Assembly: GCA_928724745.1 (NCBI GenBank)
Contig: CAKMXJ010000032.1
Location: 310,001-374,000, forward strand
Reading direction: 5' to 3'
DNA from: Anthracocystis setariae
Lineage: Eukaryota; Basidiomycota; Ustilaginomycetes; Ustilaginales; Ustilaginaceae
DNA: 64,000 nucleotides
Of this stretch, positions 28,699 to 37,084 are shown in pieces. The notes below the pieces were generated by a model. It made no database searches. It was not told where the DNA came from and was given only the letters and a program-made list of their open reading frames with translations. The translations under genes and the position numbers were made by a program. Within the stretch, counting starts at the first letter, position 1. Each line of letters begins with the position of its first letter.

Positions 28699-30324
28699 AT
28701 GAAAAAGTTCATAGGCAAAGTCCAATCTAGCCTCGATAAGTTTGACCCCGCCCACAGGCCCTCCGCCGACCAGGCCGCATCGGCACCTTGCCTGGCTGCA
28801 CCTCCCACTCCCATCGACTTGCCACCTAGCCGTCGAGACATCTACCTACACCGCAAGCAACGCGGCGTGAATCTTGGCTCATGGTTCTCTCTTGAAACTT
28901 GGCTCACCCCTTTGCTCTTCCGCCAGGCAACCGAGCCTAAGGGTAGCGAGCTCGATGTCGTGTCTGGTATGGATCCTAACCAAGCAAGAAGCATGCTCGA
29001 GAGTCACTGGGACAACTTTATCAACGACGCTGATCTGCAATGGATGGTCGACCACGGTATCAACACTGTTCGCATTCCTGTCGGCTACTTTCACTTCCTC
29101 GCTGGCCATCCCGATGAGCACGTTCGCGCCCTCCTCCGCGATACACACTATGAGAAACACGCCTCGGTCTATCAGGGTGCTTATGCGCGTATCGAGCGAG
29201 CAATCCAGTCAGCCGCCTCCCGCAATGTCGGTGTCCTGATTGATCTTCACGGTGCACCCGGTGGACAGAATGCTGATGGCCATTGTGGTGTCTCTGGTGG
29301 TAAAGCCGCCTTTTGGAGCTCGAAGGACTACCAGCGCAAAACAATCGAGATCCTCAAAGCCATGGCATCCACCTACTCTCAGTACGACAACGTCGTTGGT
29401 CTGGAGCTCATCAATGAACCCAAAAATTCAGGTAGCCTTCAAGCTTTCTATGATGAAGCTATCGCCGCGATTCGCTCCATCTCGGCTCCCACGGCGTCCT
29501 TGCCTCTGTACATCGGCGATGCTTGGGACGCCAATCACTATACTGGATACGTTGGCCAACGAGCTGGCTCTAGCAACTTTGTCGTGTGCGATCACCACCT
29601 CTACCGCTGCTTCACGCCGCAAGATTACGGCACCAAATGCGAGGTTCACGCCCAAAAGCTCCATCCCGGCACTTCGCCGCATCCAGCCAACACGGACGGG
29701 TGTGGCGAAACTGCCAAGTGGCTTCAATCCATGTCTCAGCGCTGTGGTGGATCACTCATCATCGGCGAATGGAGTGCAGCGCTGAATCCAGCCTCGCTAC
29801 ACCATTTGGGAGGCGTTGACCAGCAGAGGGCAGGCAAGGCACAGTTTGCGTTCAATCAGTGGAAGACGTTCGACAAGTTCTGTGCAGGCTATTTCTTCTG
29901 GACGCTGAAAAAGGAGGGCGAGGCAGACACGGGCTGGGGTTTCTACTCGGCGGTTGAGCGCGGAGTGCTCCCAAACCATCTTGATCCTCATCGCGGACAG
30001 AGGAAATCAACCGAGGAGCTAGAACAAGCTCTGCCGGCGGCTCGCGACAATGCACTGAACGGGCACGCCGGTTATTGGGATACCAAGAAAGGCGGCCCTT
30101 ACGAGCACTGGCGATTTGCAGAGGGATTTGAGCTGGCCTGGAAAGACTCTCTCGACTTCTTGCGAGCGGGAGATGGCTGCGAGATTGGATTCGTAGGTCA
30201 GTGGCAGAAGACCAGGACGGCTGCTCACCAACAAGCAAAAGGGCAGGGAAGCAAAATGATTTGGGAGTTCGACCATGGATACATGCAAGGTCTTTCAGCC
30301 TTCAAAGCCCAGCTGTACCGTTGA
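28699..30324 (+). CDS. GH5 exo-beta-1,3-glucanase-like protein, no signal peptide
   Basis: Glycoside hydrolase family 5 protein of 541 residues related to fungal exo-1,3-beta-glucanases. The domain starts at RGVNLGSWFSLETWLTP (residue about 55). The acid/base is E240 in ELINEP, and the nucleophile is E357 in IIGEWSAAL. HHLYRCF and GYFFWTLKKEGEADTGWGF are also family blocks. The N-terminus (MKKFIGKVQSSLDKFDPAH) is amphipathic and charged and lacks a hydrophobic signal core, so the enzyme is probably intracellular, as reported for one fission-yeast glucanase of this group (Exg3). A C-terminal extension of about 100 residues after the catalytic domain is unusual. The start is the first ATG; the gene has no intron. 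Confidence 0.88.
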   Translation: MKKFIGKVQSSLDKFDPAHRPSADQAASAPCLAAPPTPIDLPPSRRDIYLHRKQRGVNLGSWFSLETWLTPLLFRQATEPKGSELDVVSGMDPNQARSMLESHWDNFINDADLQWMVDHGINTVRIPVGYFHFLAGHPDEHVRALLRDTHYEKHASVYQGAYARIERAIQSAASRNVGVLIDLHGAPGGQNADGHCGVSGGKAAFWSSKDYQRKTIEILKAMASTYSQYDNVVGLELINEPKNSGSLQAFYDEAIAAIRSISAPTASLPLYIGDAWDANHYTGYVGQRAGSSNFVVCDHHLYRCFTPQDYGTKCEVHAQKLHPGTSPHPANTDGCGETAKWLQSMSQRCGGSLIIGEWSAALNPASLHHLGGVDQQRAGKAQFAFNQWKTFDKFCAGYFFWTLKKEGEADTGWGFYSAVERGVLPNHLDPHRGQRKSTEELEQALPAARDNALNGHAGYWDTKKGGPYEHWRFAEGFELAWKDSLDFLRAGDGCEIGFVGQWQKTRTAAHQQAKGQGSKMIWEFDHGYMQGLSAFKAQLYR

Positions 30325-30583
30325 TCCACCATGTATCATATGTTTTCTTCTAAATCGCAATCTAGCCCAGTGCAAGCAAGGCTCATGTGGATGCCTTGCT
30401 GTACTACTTGACATCCCGATTGAAGCCTCTTGAATGGATTTCGTGGATGAGCAGCGCAAATATGCGCGAATTACCGAGCGCTCCCCAAGAACAAGTGCAC
30501 ATTTGAGCTCGCTGACGTTCACCATCCCTGGTACTTGGCAGTCCTCCCCTTCCATCGGATCTGGTTCTCAACGTGGTGTCATC

Positions 30584-31691
30584 ATGTCCACTTCACAGCC
30601 TTTGACTCTGTCCTACGTTGAAGGCAGTTGCGATTCTGAGCAGCAGCTCGACTTGTATCTGCCTTCTTCGGGTGGCACGGCATCGCGTTTGGTCGTCTTC
30701 ATTCACGGTGGAGCTTGGCGTTCCGGATCACGCTTAGCGCACTCGGATCTTGCCCGCTATCTGTGTGCCAACAGCAATGCCGTTGCAGTGATCGACTACC
30801 GTCTTTCGGTCAAGGATGAAAGCACGGGCGAGCCCAAAGTCATCCACCCTGCCCACGCGCAAGATGTCAATACGGCTTTGAGTTTCTTGCAACGTCGAAC
30901 AGATGTGCCGCAGCAGGGATGGGTGGTTGTCGGACATTCGATCGGGGCGTGGTTGGCGCTCGCAGCTATCATCGATGCAACTCCACGAACTGGGAATTCC
31001 AAGTATCCCGCACCGATGCCCGTGCCCAACCCCAGCATCGGTAGGGCTATCAAGTCCCTAGTTTTGGTGGTAAGTAACTTTTCTTCCTGATCTTTCTTCC
31101 GCCGCTCAACATTGACGAGCTTTTCTCATTCCCCATTACACATTCATCGAATATGACAGGATGGTTTGCTATCAGTCACACAACTTTTGAAAGAGTATCC
31201 AGACTACCAAGGATTCGTCGCACAAGCCTTCCTCCCCCATCCCGAACCCAGCAATTACGACATTGTCTCGGTGGAAACCTGGCAGCTAGGCTTGCAAGGC
31301 AAGACGCTGCATGTCTGGCACTCTCGAGACGACCAACTTCTATCATTCAAGCAGAGCATCGACATCCTGCTGCATCTGGACCACCAACTGGGTGATAACT
31401 CAAGTAGCGCGGGCAATACTGTTACCATTCCCCAAGGCGGCGTTGCCAGCCACACCAATGTGGCTGGCAAGAAGAAGCCGATCAGCGACGTTTATGGAGA
31501 AGTACGCATCAAGAACTCGGACAGACTGCAAGCTGATTTCACCACGCTCAAGGTAAGTTGCGCTGTTGTACCAAGAGACAAAGAGAGCTCAACTGACGAG
31601 ATCGCGTCACCTCTCGGGCTTGTTTCAACAGGGCGCTCACGACGATCTCCTCCACACAGAGACATTCTTCAACCTCGTTCTCAAGCTCTGA
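30584..31691 (+). CDS. BNA7: Kynurenine formamidase (arylformamidase), three exons
   Basis: Exons 30584-31069, 31160-31552 and 31632-31691 join into 313 codons (312 residues). Both introns (90 and 79 bp) have GTAAG donors and CAG acceptors and fall between codons. The alpha/beta-hydrolase has the oxyanion motif HGGAW (residue 41 on), nucleophile S119 in GHSIGA, an acidic residue at D219/D220 (HSRDDQ), and catalytic H296 in GAHDD, which lies only in the 60-nt last exon. This pattern fits the Bna7 family, which hydrolyses N-formylkynurenine in tryptophan degradation and NAD synthesis. An in-frame ATG at 30434 would add 50 residues but has a poor context (T at -3), whereas 30584 has A at -3. It follows the GH5 gene on the same strand. 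Confidence 0.85.
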
Positions 31692-31772
31692 TGTTCATAC
31701 CAACATTCTTAAGACCATAGGTGGGAAAGACAAGCTTGAACGTCAAAACATCCAAATCTTTTGAGCGTTAGC

Positions 31773-33269
31773 TTAGAACACCGGTCCATCCTCCGCGACA
31801 AAGGTATCGGCGTCACGCTTGCGGATCGGCTTCTTGGGCTCGTTCGAAACAGGCTTCTGCGGCACGGTCATTCTAGTGCTCCTGAAATCGGCAGGGTCAG
31901 GCTTAGGCTTCTGATCGTCCTGATTAGGCAACTTGTTCGGCTTGAAGCTGACTGTCGTACCTCGCGTTGCTTGCCACACATCGCCGTTTGCGTGCTTGTC
32001 AAACGCTCCAAGAGTGACCCTGTCGATCGAGAAGATGGCACCCTTGTACTCGACGCCGCTGCCGTTACTATGGGCATAAATGCTCTTGTCCCTCTTGTGC
32101 ACATTGGTCGACTGTGCCGAACCCTCACACTTGACTTCGGGCACTCTGGTCTGCTTCTTGTGTTCGTCGACCTCGTCCAGCTCGATCTCGACGTTCTCGT
32201 ACAGCACCGAATGCTTTTGGTGTCCCGGCGGGCAATCGGCGCAGAAGTACTCTGCTCGCCAGAAAGCCATGTTCTGCGTGAGCTCCAAGTGCGTGACATC
32301 GATGGGCTTACCATTCGCGTCGTAAATGACTTGGTTCCAGATGTTGGACTTGGAGTCGGAGCGCACAAGCTCAAAGTGGAGCGGCGAGCCATCAGTGGGA
32401 GGCGCAGCTTTCTTGGCCGAGGTCGGGACGATTTTGGTAACCTGTCGGTCGCGCTTGACGGTGTCGATGCACACGGTGTCCCCAGCCGCGGTCTCAGCCT
32501 CTTTGTGGCCGGCGCCGATGGTGGTGGTGCCGGGAAGGGGACCAACGGCCGTGCGCTTGAAAACAGGGTCGAACGAGTTGTCGCCCGTGTTCCAGTCGTC
32601 ACCGGGTAGAATTGGGGCCTTACGCTTTTCCATGACGGGTCCTGCGTGGTAGACCGGCTGCTGAGCGTTTTCACTGGTAGCGCGCAAGACATGCTGAGGG
32701 ACAATGTAAGGCCGGTTTGCGCAGTACTCTCCATGCCTAGCCAAAGTCTTGGCACACGAGCCCGTCATAGGGTCCTCCTTCTCGTACAAACCACTGGTCG
32801 CCTTCACCACCGATCCTGCGACACTCTCTCTACCAGCAACAGTGGTTGTGCCGCTCTCATCCTTATCAATGCGGACTCTCATGGAATAACGGATCCTCTT
32901 GATGTTCGCCGTGGTGTGGCCCAAGTAGCAGTGGGCCTTTTCACCGGTAAGAGCTGCAACGGCGGCATTGGACTTGCCTTCAGCGGCAGGAGCAATGATC
33001 TTGGAATCGCCCACCATCGGATCGCCGGCTCCTGGAGCACTTGACGTGTGAAGGTCGTCACCAGTAAGTGCAAGGATGGCTTGCGCACCTGACTGACCGC
33101 TGACGTGGATCGGAGGGGCGAGCTTGCCCGAGGCAGCTTGACGAGTGACCAACTGAGGGTCGCGAGCGAGGATGTGGCGCGTGTTGGGGTCGACGTTGGC
33201 GGAGACGGACATTGATAGGGTGACAAAGGCCGCCAGAGCCGAAAATACAGGCTTGTTGCCCACGAACAT
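31773..33269 (-). CDS. Secreted protein of unknown function
   Basis: Protein of 498 residues with a clear N-terminal signal peptide (hydrophobic core FSALAAFVTLSMSVSA, cleavage expected after about residue 24). Dibasic Lys-Arg sites that could be cut by a Kex2-type protease occur at several points (EKRKA, FKRTA, VKRDR, HKRDK, RKRDA). Ten or so cysteines are spread along the chain, including YFCADCPPG. The block from NIWNQVIYDANGK to HSVLYENVEI vaguely recalls jelly-roll polysaccharide lyases, where a similar strand order ends in a YF/DNV motif. That resemblance is weak and unverified. No domain is recognised with confidence. The gene is isolated by 880 bp of upstream noncoding DNA, and a secreted effector or wall protein is possible. 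Confidence 0.8.
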   Translation of the reverse strand: MFVGNKPVFSALAAFVTLSMSVSANVDPNTRHILARDPQLVTRQAASGKLAPPIHVSGQSGAQAILALTGDDLHTSSAPGAGDPMVGDSKIIAPAAEGKSNAAVAALTGEKAHCYLGHTTANIKRIRYSMRVRIDKDESGTTTVAGRESVAGSVVKATSGLYEKEDPMTGSCAKTLARHGEYCANRPYIVPQHVLRATSENAQQPVYHAGPVMEKRKAPILPGDDWNTGDNSFDPVFKRTAVGPLPGTTTIGAGHKEAETAAGDTVCIDTVKRDRQVTKIVPTSAKKAAPPTDGSPLHFELVRSDSKSNIWNQVIYDANGKPIDVTHLELTQNMAFWRAEYFCADCPPGHQKHSVLYENVEIELDEVDEHKKQTRVPEVKCEGSAQSTNVHKRDKSIYAHSNGSGVEYKGAIFSIDRVTLGAFDKHANGDVWQATRGTTVSFKPNKLPNQDDQKPKPDPADFRSTRMTVPQKPVSNEPKKPIRKRDADTFVAEDGPVF

Positions 33270-34152
33270 TGTGAGATAAAGAAAAGGACGAGGGACAAGC
33301 AGAATAAGGTCTGTCTTTGAAGAAAGTACTGTATTGTTCAGTGGAGCCGGTCCGCTGTGAAAGTTTGAGATGAGCGGAGGCTCGGGGAAGACGGATACTT
33401 TAGCTGCCTCTTATATCTGAACGGCTGGAGCAACCGCTACCTTTGGGAGCCTCAGCCTCGAACAAGTCAGCACACCCGCCTTCCCATGGGCGGGACCATC
33501 AAGTCGCCCTGTGGGTCGTCCTCCTCCCCTGGCGAACTTCATCTGCGCTGTCAGCGGTGGGGAACCCTTCCCATACAACCAGTCAGCAGTGGTAAAGTCA
33601 TGTTCGACGTCTACAGCTCAGATAAACGGTGCCACAGATTGAGTCTCCGGACTACCATTGACCGGTGGTGGCGATGCTCGCTCGTCGTTCATTTCATCAG
33701 CGCCGTATAAGAGCAAGCATTCCATGGCTCCAGCAAAATCGTACCAGCACGCAGCTTGATGAAGCGGTTTCCGGAGCTGATCCGTAGACCCACAACCACG
33801 CCTCAAATTCAGTTCGAACTGGATGTACGGAATGGTTGTGGGTGGAGCAAGGATACGCATGTCGACAGAGCGGGTCACGAACGACGTCGGACGCCGCAAA
33901 AGAGCGCGCTCGCACAGACCTTTGCGTGAAATGCAGGCAATAATTGGGGCTTTTTTGGGCCTAAATTTCGTTCGACTGCCATAACTTTCTCCTTCTCTGC
34001 TTCACCATCACACTCTTCATCTCGATCTCATCAACCTTTCTTGCCCACCCATCAAAGTGCACACTTTGACTCCTCGCACACTCGTCCTCATAGCCGCTGC
34101 CTTAGCGTGCCTTACCATTTCGCTGTATTTCATCCCAAGCTCGGACAGAAAC
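33270..34152. other. Divergent promoter region, no supported gene
   Basis: The 883-bp region between the secreted-protein gene (minus) and the thioesterase gene (plus) holds TACTGTA at 33327-33333. The frame open from 34057 begins with GTG and is 5' leader of the thioesterase. Confidence 0.55.
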
Positions 34153-35112
34153 ATGTCGGTGCTCAAGACGCTCATTATCAACCCACGCTCGGGCGTAAAG
34201 CCCTCCGCCACGCTCTTCTTCCTGCACGGACTCGGTGACTCTAGTGCTGGATGGTCCGATGTGGCGCACATGCTCTCTCAACGACCCTCTTTGGCCCACG
34301 TGAGATTTGTGCTGCCCAACGCACCCATCCAGCCGGTCACACTCAATATGGGCATGCCAATGCCTTCCTGGTTCGATAGTAGGTCCGCTTACTCCTGTGG
34401 GTGAATCCGCCCCGCCCCGCCCCACCCCACATACCTTCACCAACCAGCCCACTCTCAAAGTGTTTCGCGACTGATAATTGACAGTGATCTCCTTACTCCG
34501 TTTGTCTGTTATGAACGTTAGTCCTGGCGCTGGACGATCTGTCTGGTGCCGAAGACGAGGCTGGATTGCTCAAGTCGACGGAAGAAATCAAGAAGCTCAT
34601 TCAGGCCGAAAATGACGGCACCGCACAGGGTCTGGAGGGACACAAGATTCCCAGCGAGAGGATCGTCGTGGGTGGATTCAGTCAGGGTGGTGCCATTTCG
34701 CTGCTCACAGGACTCACCAACCCCAACGCAGTTGCTGGTGTCGCGGCACTTTCAACATGGTTGCCTCTTCGCGCCAAAATCGCCACTCTGCGTGCACCAA
34801 CCTCGAAGAGTCTCAGGATCTTCCAGGCTCACGGTGATGCTGACCCAGTCGTCAAGTACGAGTATGGACAGAGGACCGTTTCTTTCCTTAAAAACGAGCT
34901 CGGTCTGAACCAAGATCAGGTCGAGTTTCACACTTATCCAAGGATGCCTCATTCAGCATGCCCTGAGGAGGTAAGTCAAGCACAACAGGCCCATCGTCTA
35001 ACTCGAGCGACGAATCGATACTGACTGATTTTTTCCCACCTTGCATGCTTGGCATTGACCACAGATCCGCGACCTCGCCAACTTCTTGGAGAAAGTCATC
35101 CCCGCTCAGTAG
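34153..35112 (+). CDS. Acyl-protein thioesterase / lysophospholipase, three exons
   Basis: Exons 34153-34378, 34522-34970 and 35065-35112 give 240 residues. Intron 1 (143 bp, GTAGGT...GTTAG) splits the Ile codon in the family block SWFDI. Intron 2 (94 bp, GTAAGT...CACAG) falls between codons after CPEE. Family motifs are FFLHGLGDSSAGW, VLPNAPIQPVTLN, the nucleophile S129 in GGFSQGGA, the Asp in HGDADPVV and the His in MPHSACPEE. The enzyme removes palmitate from S-acylated proteins (Apl1/APT1 family) and is usually cytosolic. An upstream in-frame hydrophobic stretch begins with GTG at 34057, so it is not taken as coding; an ATG-initiated membrane-anchored form is not supported. Confidence 0.92.
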
Positions 35113-35238
35113 ATACATGACCCTCCCACGGGCAGACAGACATATTTGTACGATACGATCCGATCCGATTAGAGCCACCAATGAACTGCGCATCCCCAGC
35201 ATGATTCGATAAGAATGTACAAATTCAGCGACAAGGTT

Positions 35239-36495
35239 TTAGGCACCGTCAATGGTGATCATGATCTTGCCTACGTTTTTGTTGGCCTCCATCTCGTCAT
35301 GAGCCTGCTTGATATCCTTCCAGGAGTACACCTTGTGAATGACGAGCTTGCTTCCATCCTTGTGATCATGTGCACAGCCGGAAATAAGCCTCTCGAGGCC
35401 CTTCTCCTTGACAAAGCCTTGAACGAGGTCGCTCTGGTAGTCAACCGTCCTGGAACGCAGCGTGCTTCCCTCGATCCTCAGTCGCTTGTACAGGATCTGC
35501 GCAATGACGGTCTCCTTGATCTTGGCTCCACCCATAAAGGCGAGCATGACCATCCTACCGTCCCTCTTGAGACTCTGCAGGTTGCCGTTGAAGTAAGGCG
35601 CACCGATAAAGTCGACGATCACGTCCACCGATCCAGCGGGACCCTTGACGCCGGTGAACTGAGCAAGCTCATCAGCCCAGTCACCTGCCTTGTAATTGAA
35701 GCCTTTGGTCGCACCGAGGCTTTCGCAAAAGTCGATCTTTTCCTGCGATCCGGCGGTGATGAAAATCTTGTCGGCACCAAACGCTCTGGCCAGCTGGATG
35801 GCGGCGAGGCCGACCCCACTCGCACCGGCATGGATCAAAACGCTCTCGCCCTTCTTCATGTCCGCGATCACGCGCAGTGCCTGGAAGGCGGTGAGGTAGT
35901 TTTCGGGAATCGCAGCCGCTTGGACCCAGTCGAGCTCGCTCGGCTTTTCCAAGATCATGCGTGCAGGGACCTTGATGTACTCGGCGTAAGCGCCGCCTAC
36001 GGCAAGACCAAAGACTTCCTGTCCCTCCTTCCAGTGCATGTCCTTGAGATTCTTGGTAGCTACGATGTGGCCGGAGAACTCGACTCCCATAATTTCAGGT
36101 GCATGAGGCGGAAGAGGATAGTTGCCCTCGCGTTGCAGGATGTCCATACGATTGAGACCGAACGCCTTGATCTTGACCAAGACCTCGTCATTGTTGAGGG
36201 TGGGTACGGGAGCCTCACCCATGTAAAGGTTGTCTGAAGGACCCTTGCCGTCCTTGACGAGGATGGCCTTCATTTGCGAAGGAATTTGAGTCGACATGGT
36301 GCGAGATGGACTTGCGATGCGGATCGAGGTCAGAATGCGTGTGTGAGGAAATGTGTTGATCCGCTGCGAAGGAGGATTGTTGCTCAAATATCTTATAGGA
36401 AACGAAGCTTGAGCAAAAGAGCGAGATGGGATGCGTCTAGCAGCGGCAGATACGAGATTTGTGTAGTGTCGAGAAGAGTGTGGGAGGGAGGACAT
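35239..36495 (-). CDS. Zinc-type quinone oxidoreductase (MDR family), possible mitochondrial leader
   Basis: NADPH-dependent medium-chain reductase of the quinone reductase/TP53I3 group. The catalytic core begins MKAILVKDGKGP (ATG 36273). Blocks seen are KIKAFGLNRMDILQREGNYP, GVEFSGHI, IPENYLTAFQAL, and the NADPH motif HAGASGVGLAAIQLA. Three in-frame ATGs exist: 36495 (418 residues), 36297 (352) and 36273 (344). The longest form adds an Arg/Ser-rich, acid-free leader (SSRHYTNLVSAAARRIPSR) that looks like a mitochondrial presequence. Alternative starts could give mitochondrial and cytosolic forms. No structural zinc cysteines are evident, as expected for quinone reductases. Confidence 0.88.
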   Translation of the reverse strand: MSSLPHSSRHYTNLVSAAARRIPSRSFAQASFPIRYLSNNPPSQRINTFPHTRILTSIRIASPSRTMSTQIPSQMKAILVKDGKGPSDNLYMGEAPVPTLNNDEVLVKIKAFGLNRMDILQREGNYPLPPHAPEIMGVEFSGHIVATKNLKDMHWKEGQEVFGLAVGGAYAEYIKVPARMILEKPSELDWVQAAAIPENYLTAFQALRVIADMKKGESVLIHAGASGVGLAAIQLARAFGADKIFITAGSQEKIDFCESLGATKGFNYKAGDWADELAQFTGVKGPAGSVDVIVDFIGAPYFNGNLQSLKRDGRMVMLAFMGGAKIKETVIAQILYKRLRIEGSTLRSRTVDYQSDLVQGFVKEKGLERLISGCAHDHKDGSKLVIHKVYSWKDIKQAHDEMEANKNVGKIMITIDGA

Positions 36496-37084
36496 GCTGC
36501 GAAGCCGTAGCTTAGTTGGCAGAATTTCGCGGTAATGGACCGGAGAAGGTATGTCCGAGCTGGATAGCCGTAGAAATTCGACTCGGTGTGCCAGTTCACG
36601 ACAGGTTCCTTCTGAAGGAACGGCGATCGGGTTCGATTCGAATCGTACTGAGATGGTTAGATACCTACGTCTCGCGAACGATGTTGCTAGCGGGAATGAA
36701 AGCGGTACAGAAAGATGCAAGAGGTTGGTTCTAGGGTGTTGGAGGGATATCGATGGTCGATGTCGGTCGGTACCAACGGGAGCCGGAGTGTGCACAGACG
36801 CTTTCTCTGACTCAATATGCCGCAACGCCGCTGCGAGATGCCTCGTTACGGCTTAACAACCAAACGAACAAGGTCGAATCCAACCGATCTGTAAACGCGT
36901 TTTAGACACGCTCTAACAAATCAAGATTTTGCCGTCAGCAATCCGCACCCTCTTTCAACGCGATCACGGACTATCACATTGCGATGGTACAAAGTCAGAG
37001 TGGTAACACCTTCAAGGATTGGTATCTACATTGCTTCGGACCTCCACGATGCCGTCCAACAATCCTATATTGGCTTTTACGTCC
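36496..37084. other. Intergenic, promoter of quinone oxidoreductase
   Basis: The 589-bp spacer lies between two minus-strand genes. Words like tRNA A and B boxes occur at about 36508 and 36630 but are too far apart and do not fold into a tRNA. Confidence 0.5.

Noticed and set aside
34057..34152. Hydrophobic N-terminal extension of the acyl-protein thioesterase
   Set aside because: The extension starts with GTG, and the family-like protein starts at the ATG at 34153.
36508..36650. tRNA-like A box (TAGCTTAGTTGG) and B box (GGTTCGATTC)
   Set aside because: The boxes are about 120 nt apart, the T-arm does not pair, and no acceptor stem forms.
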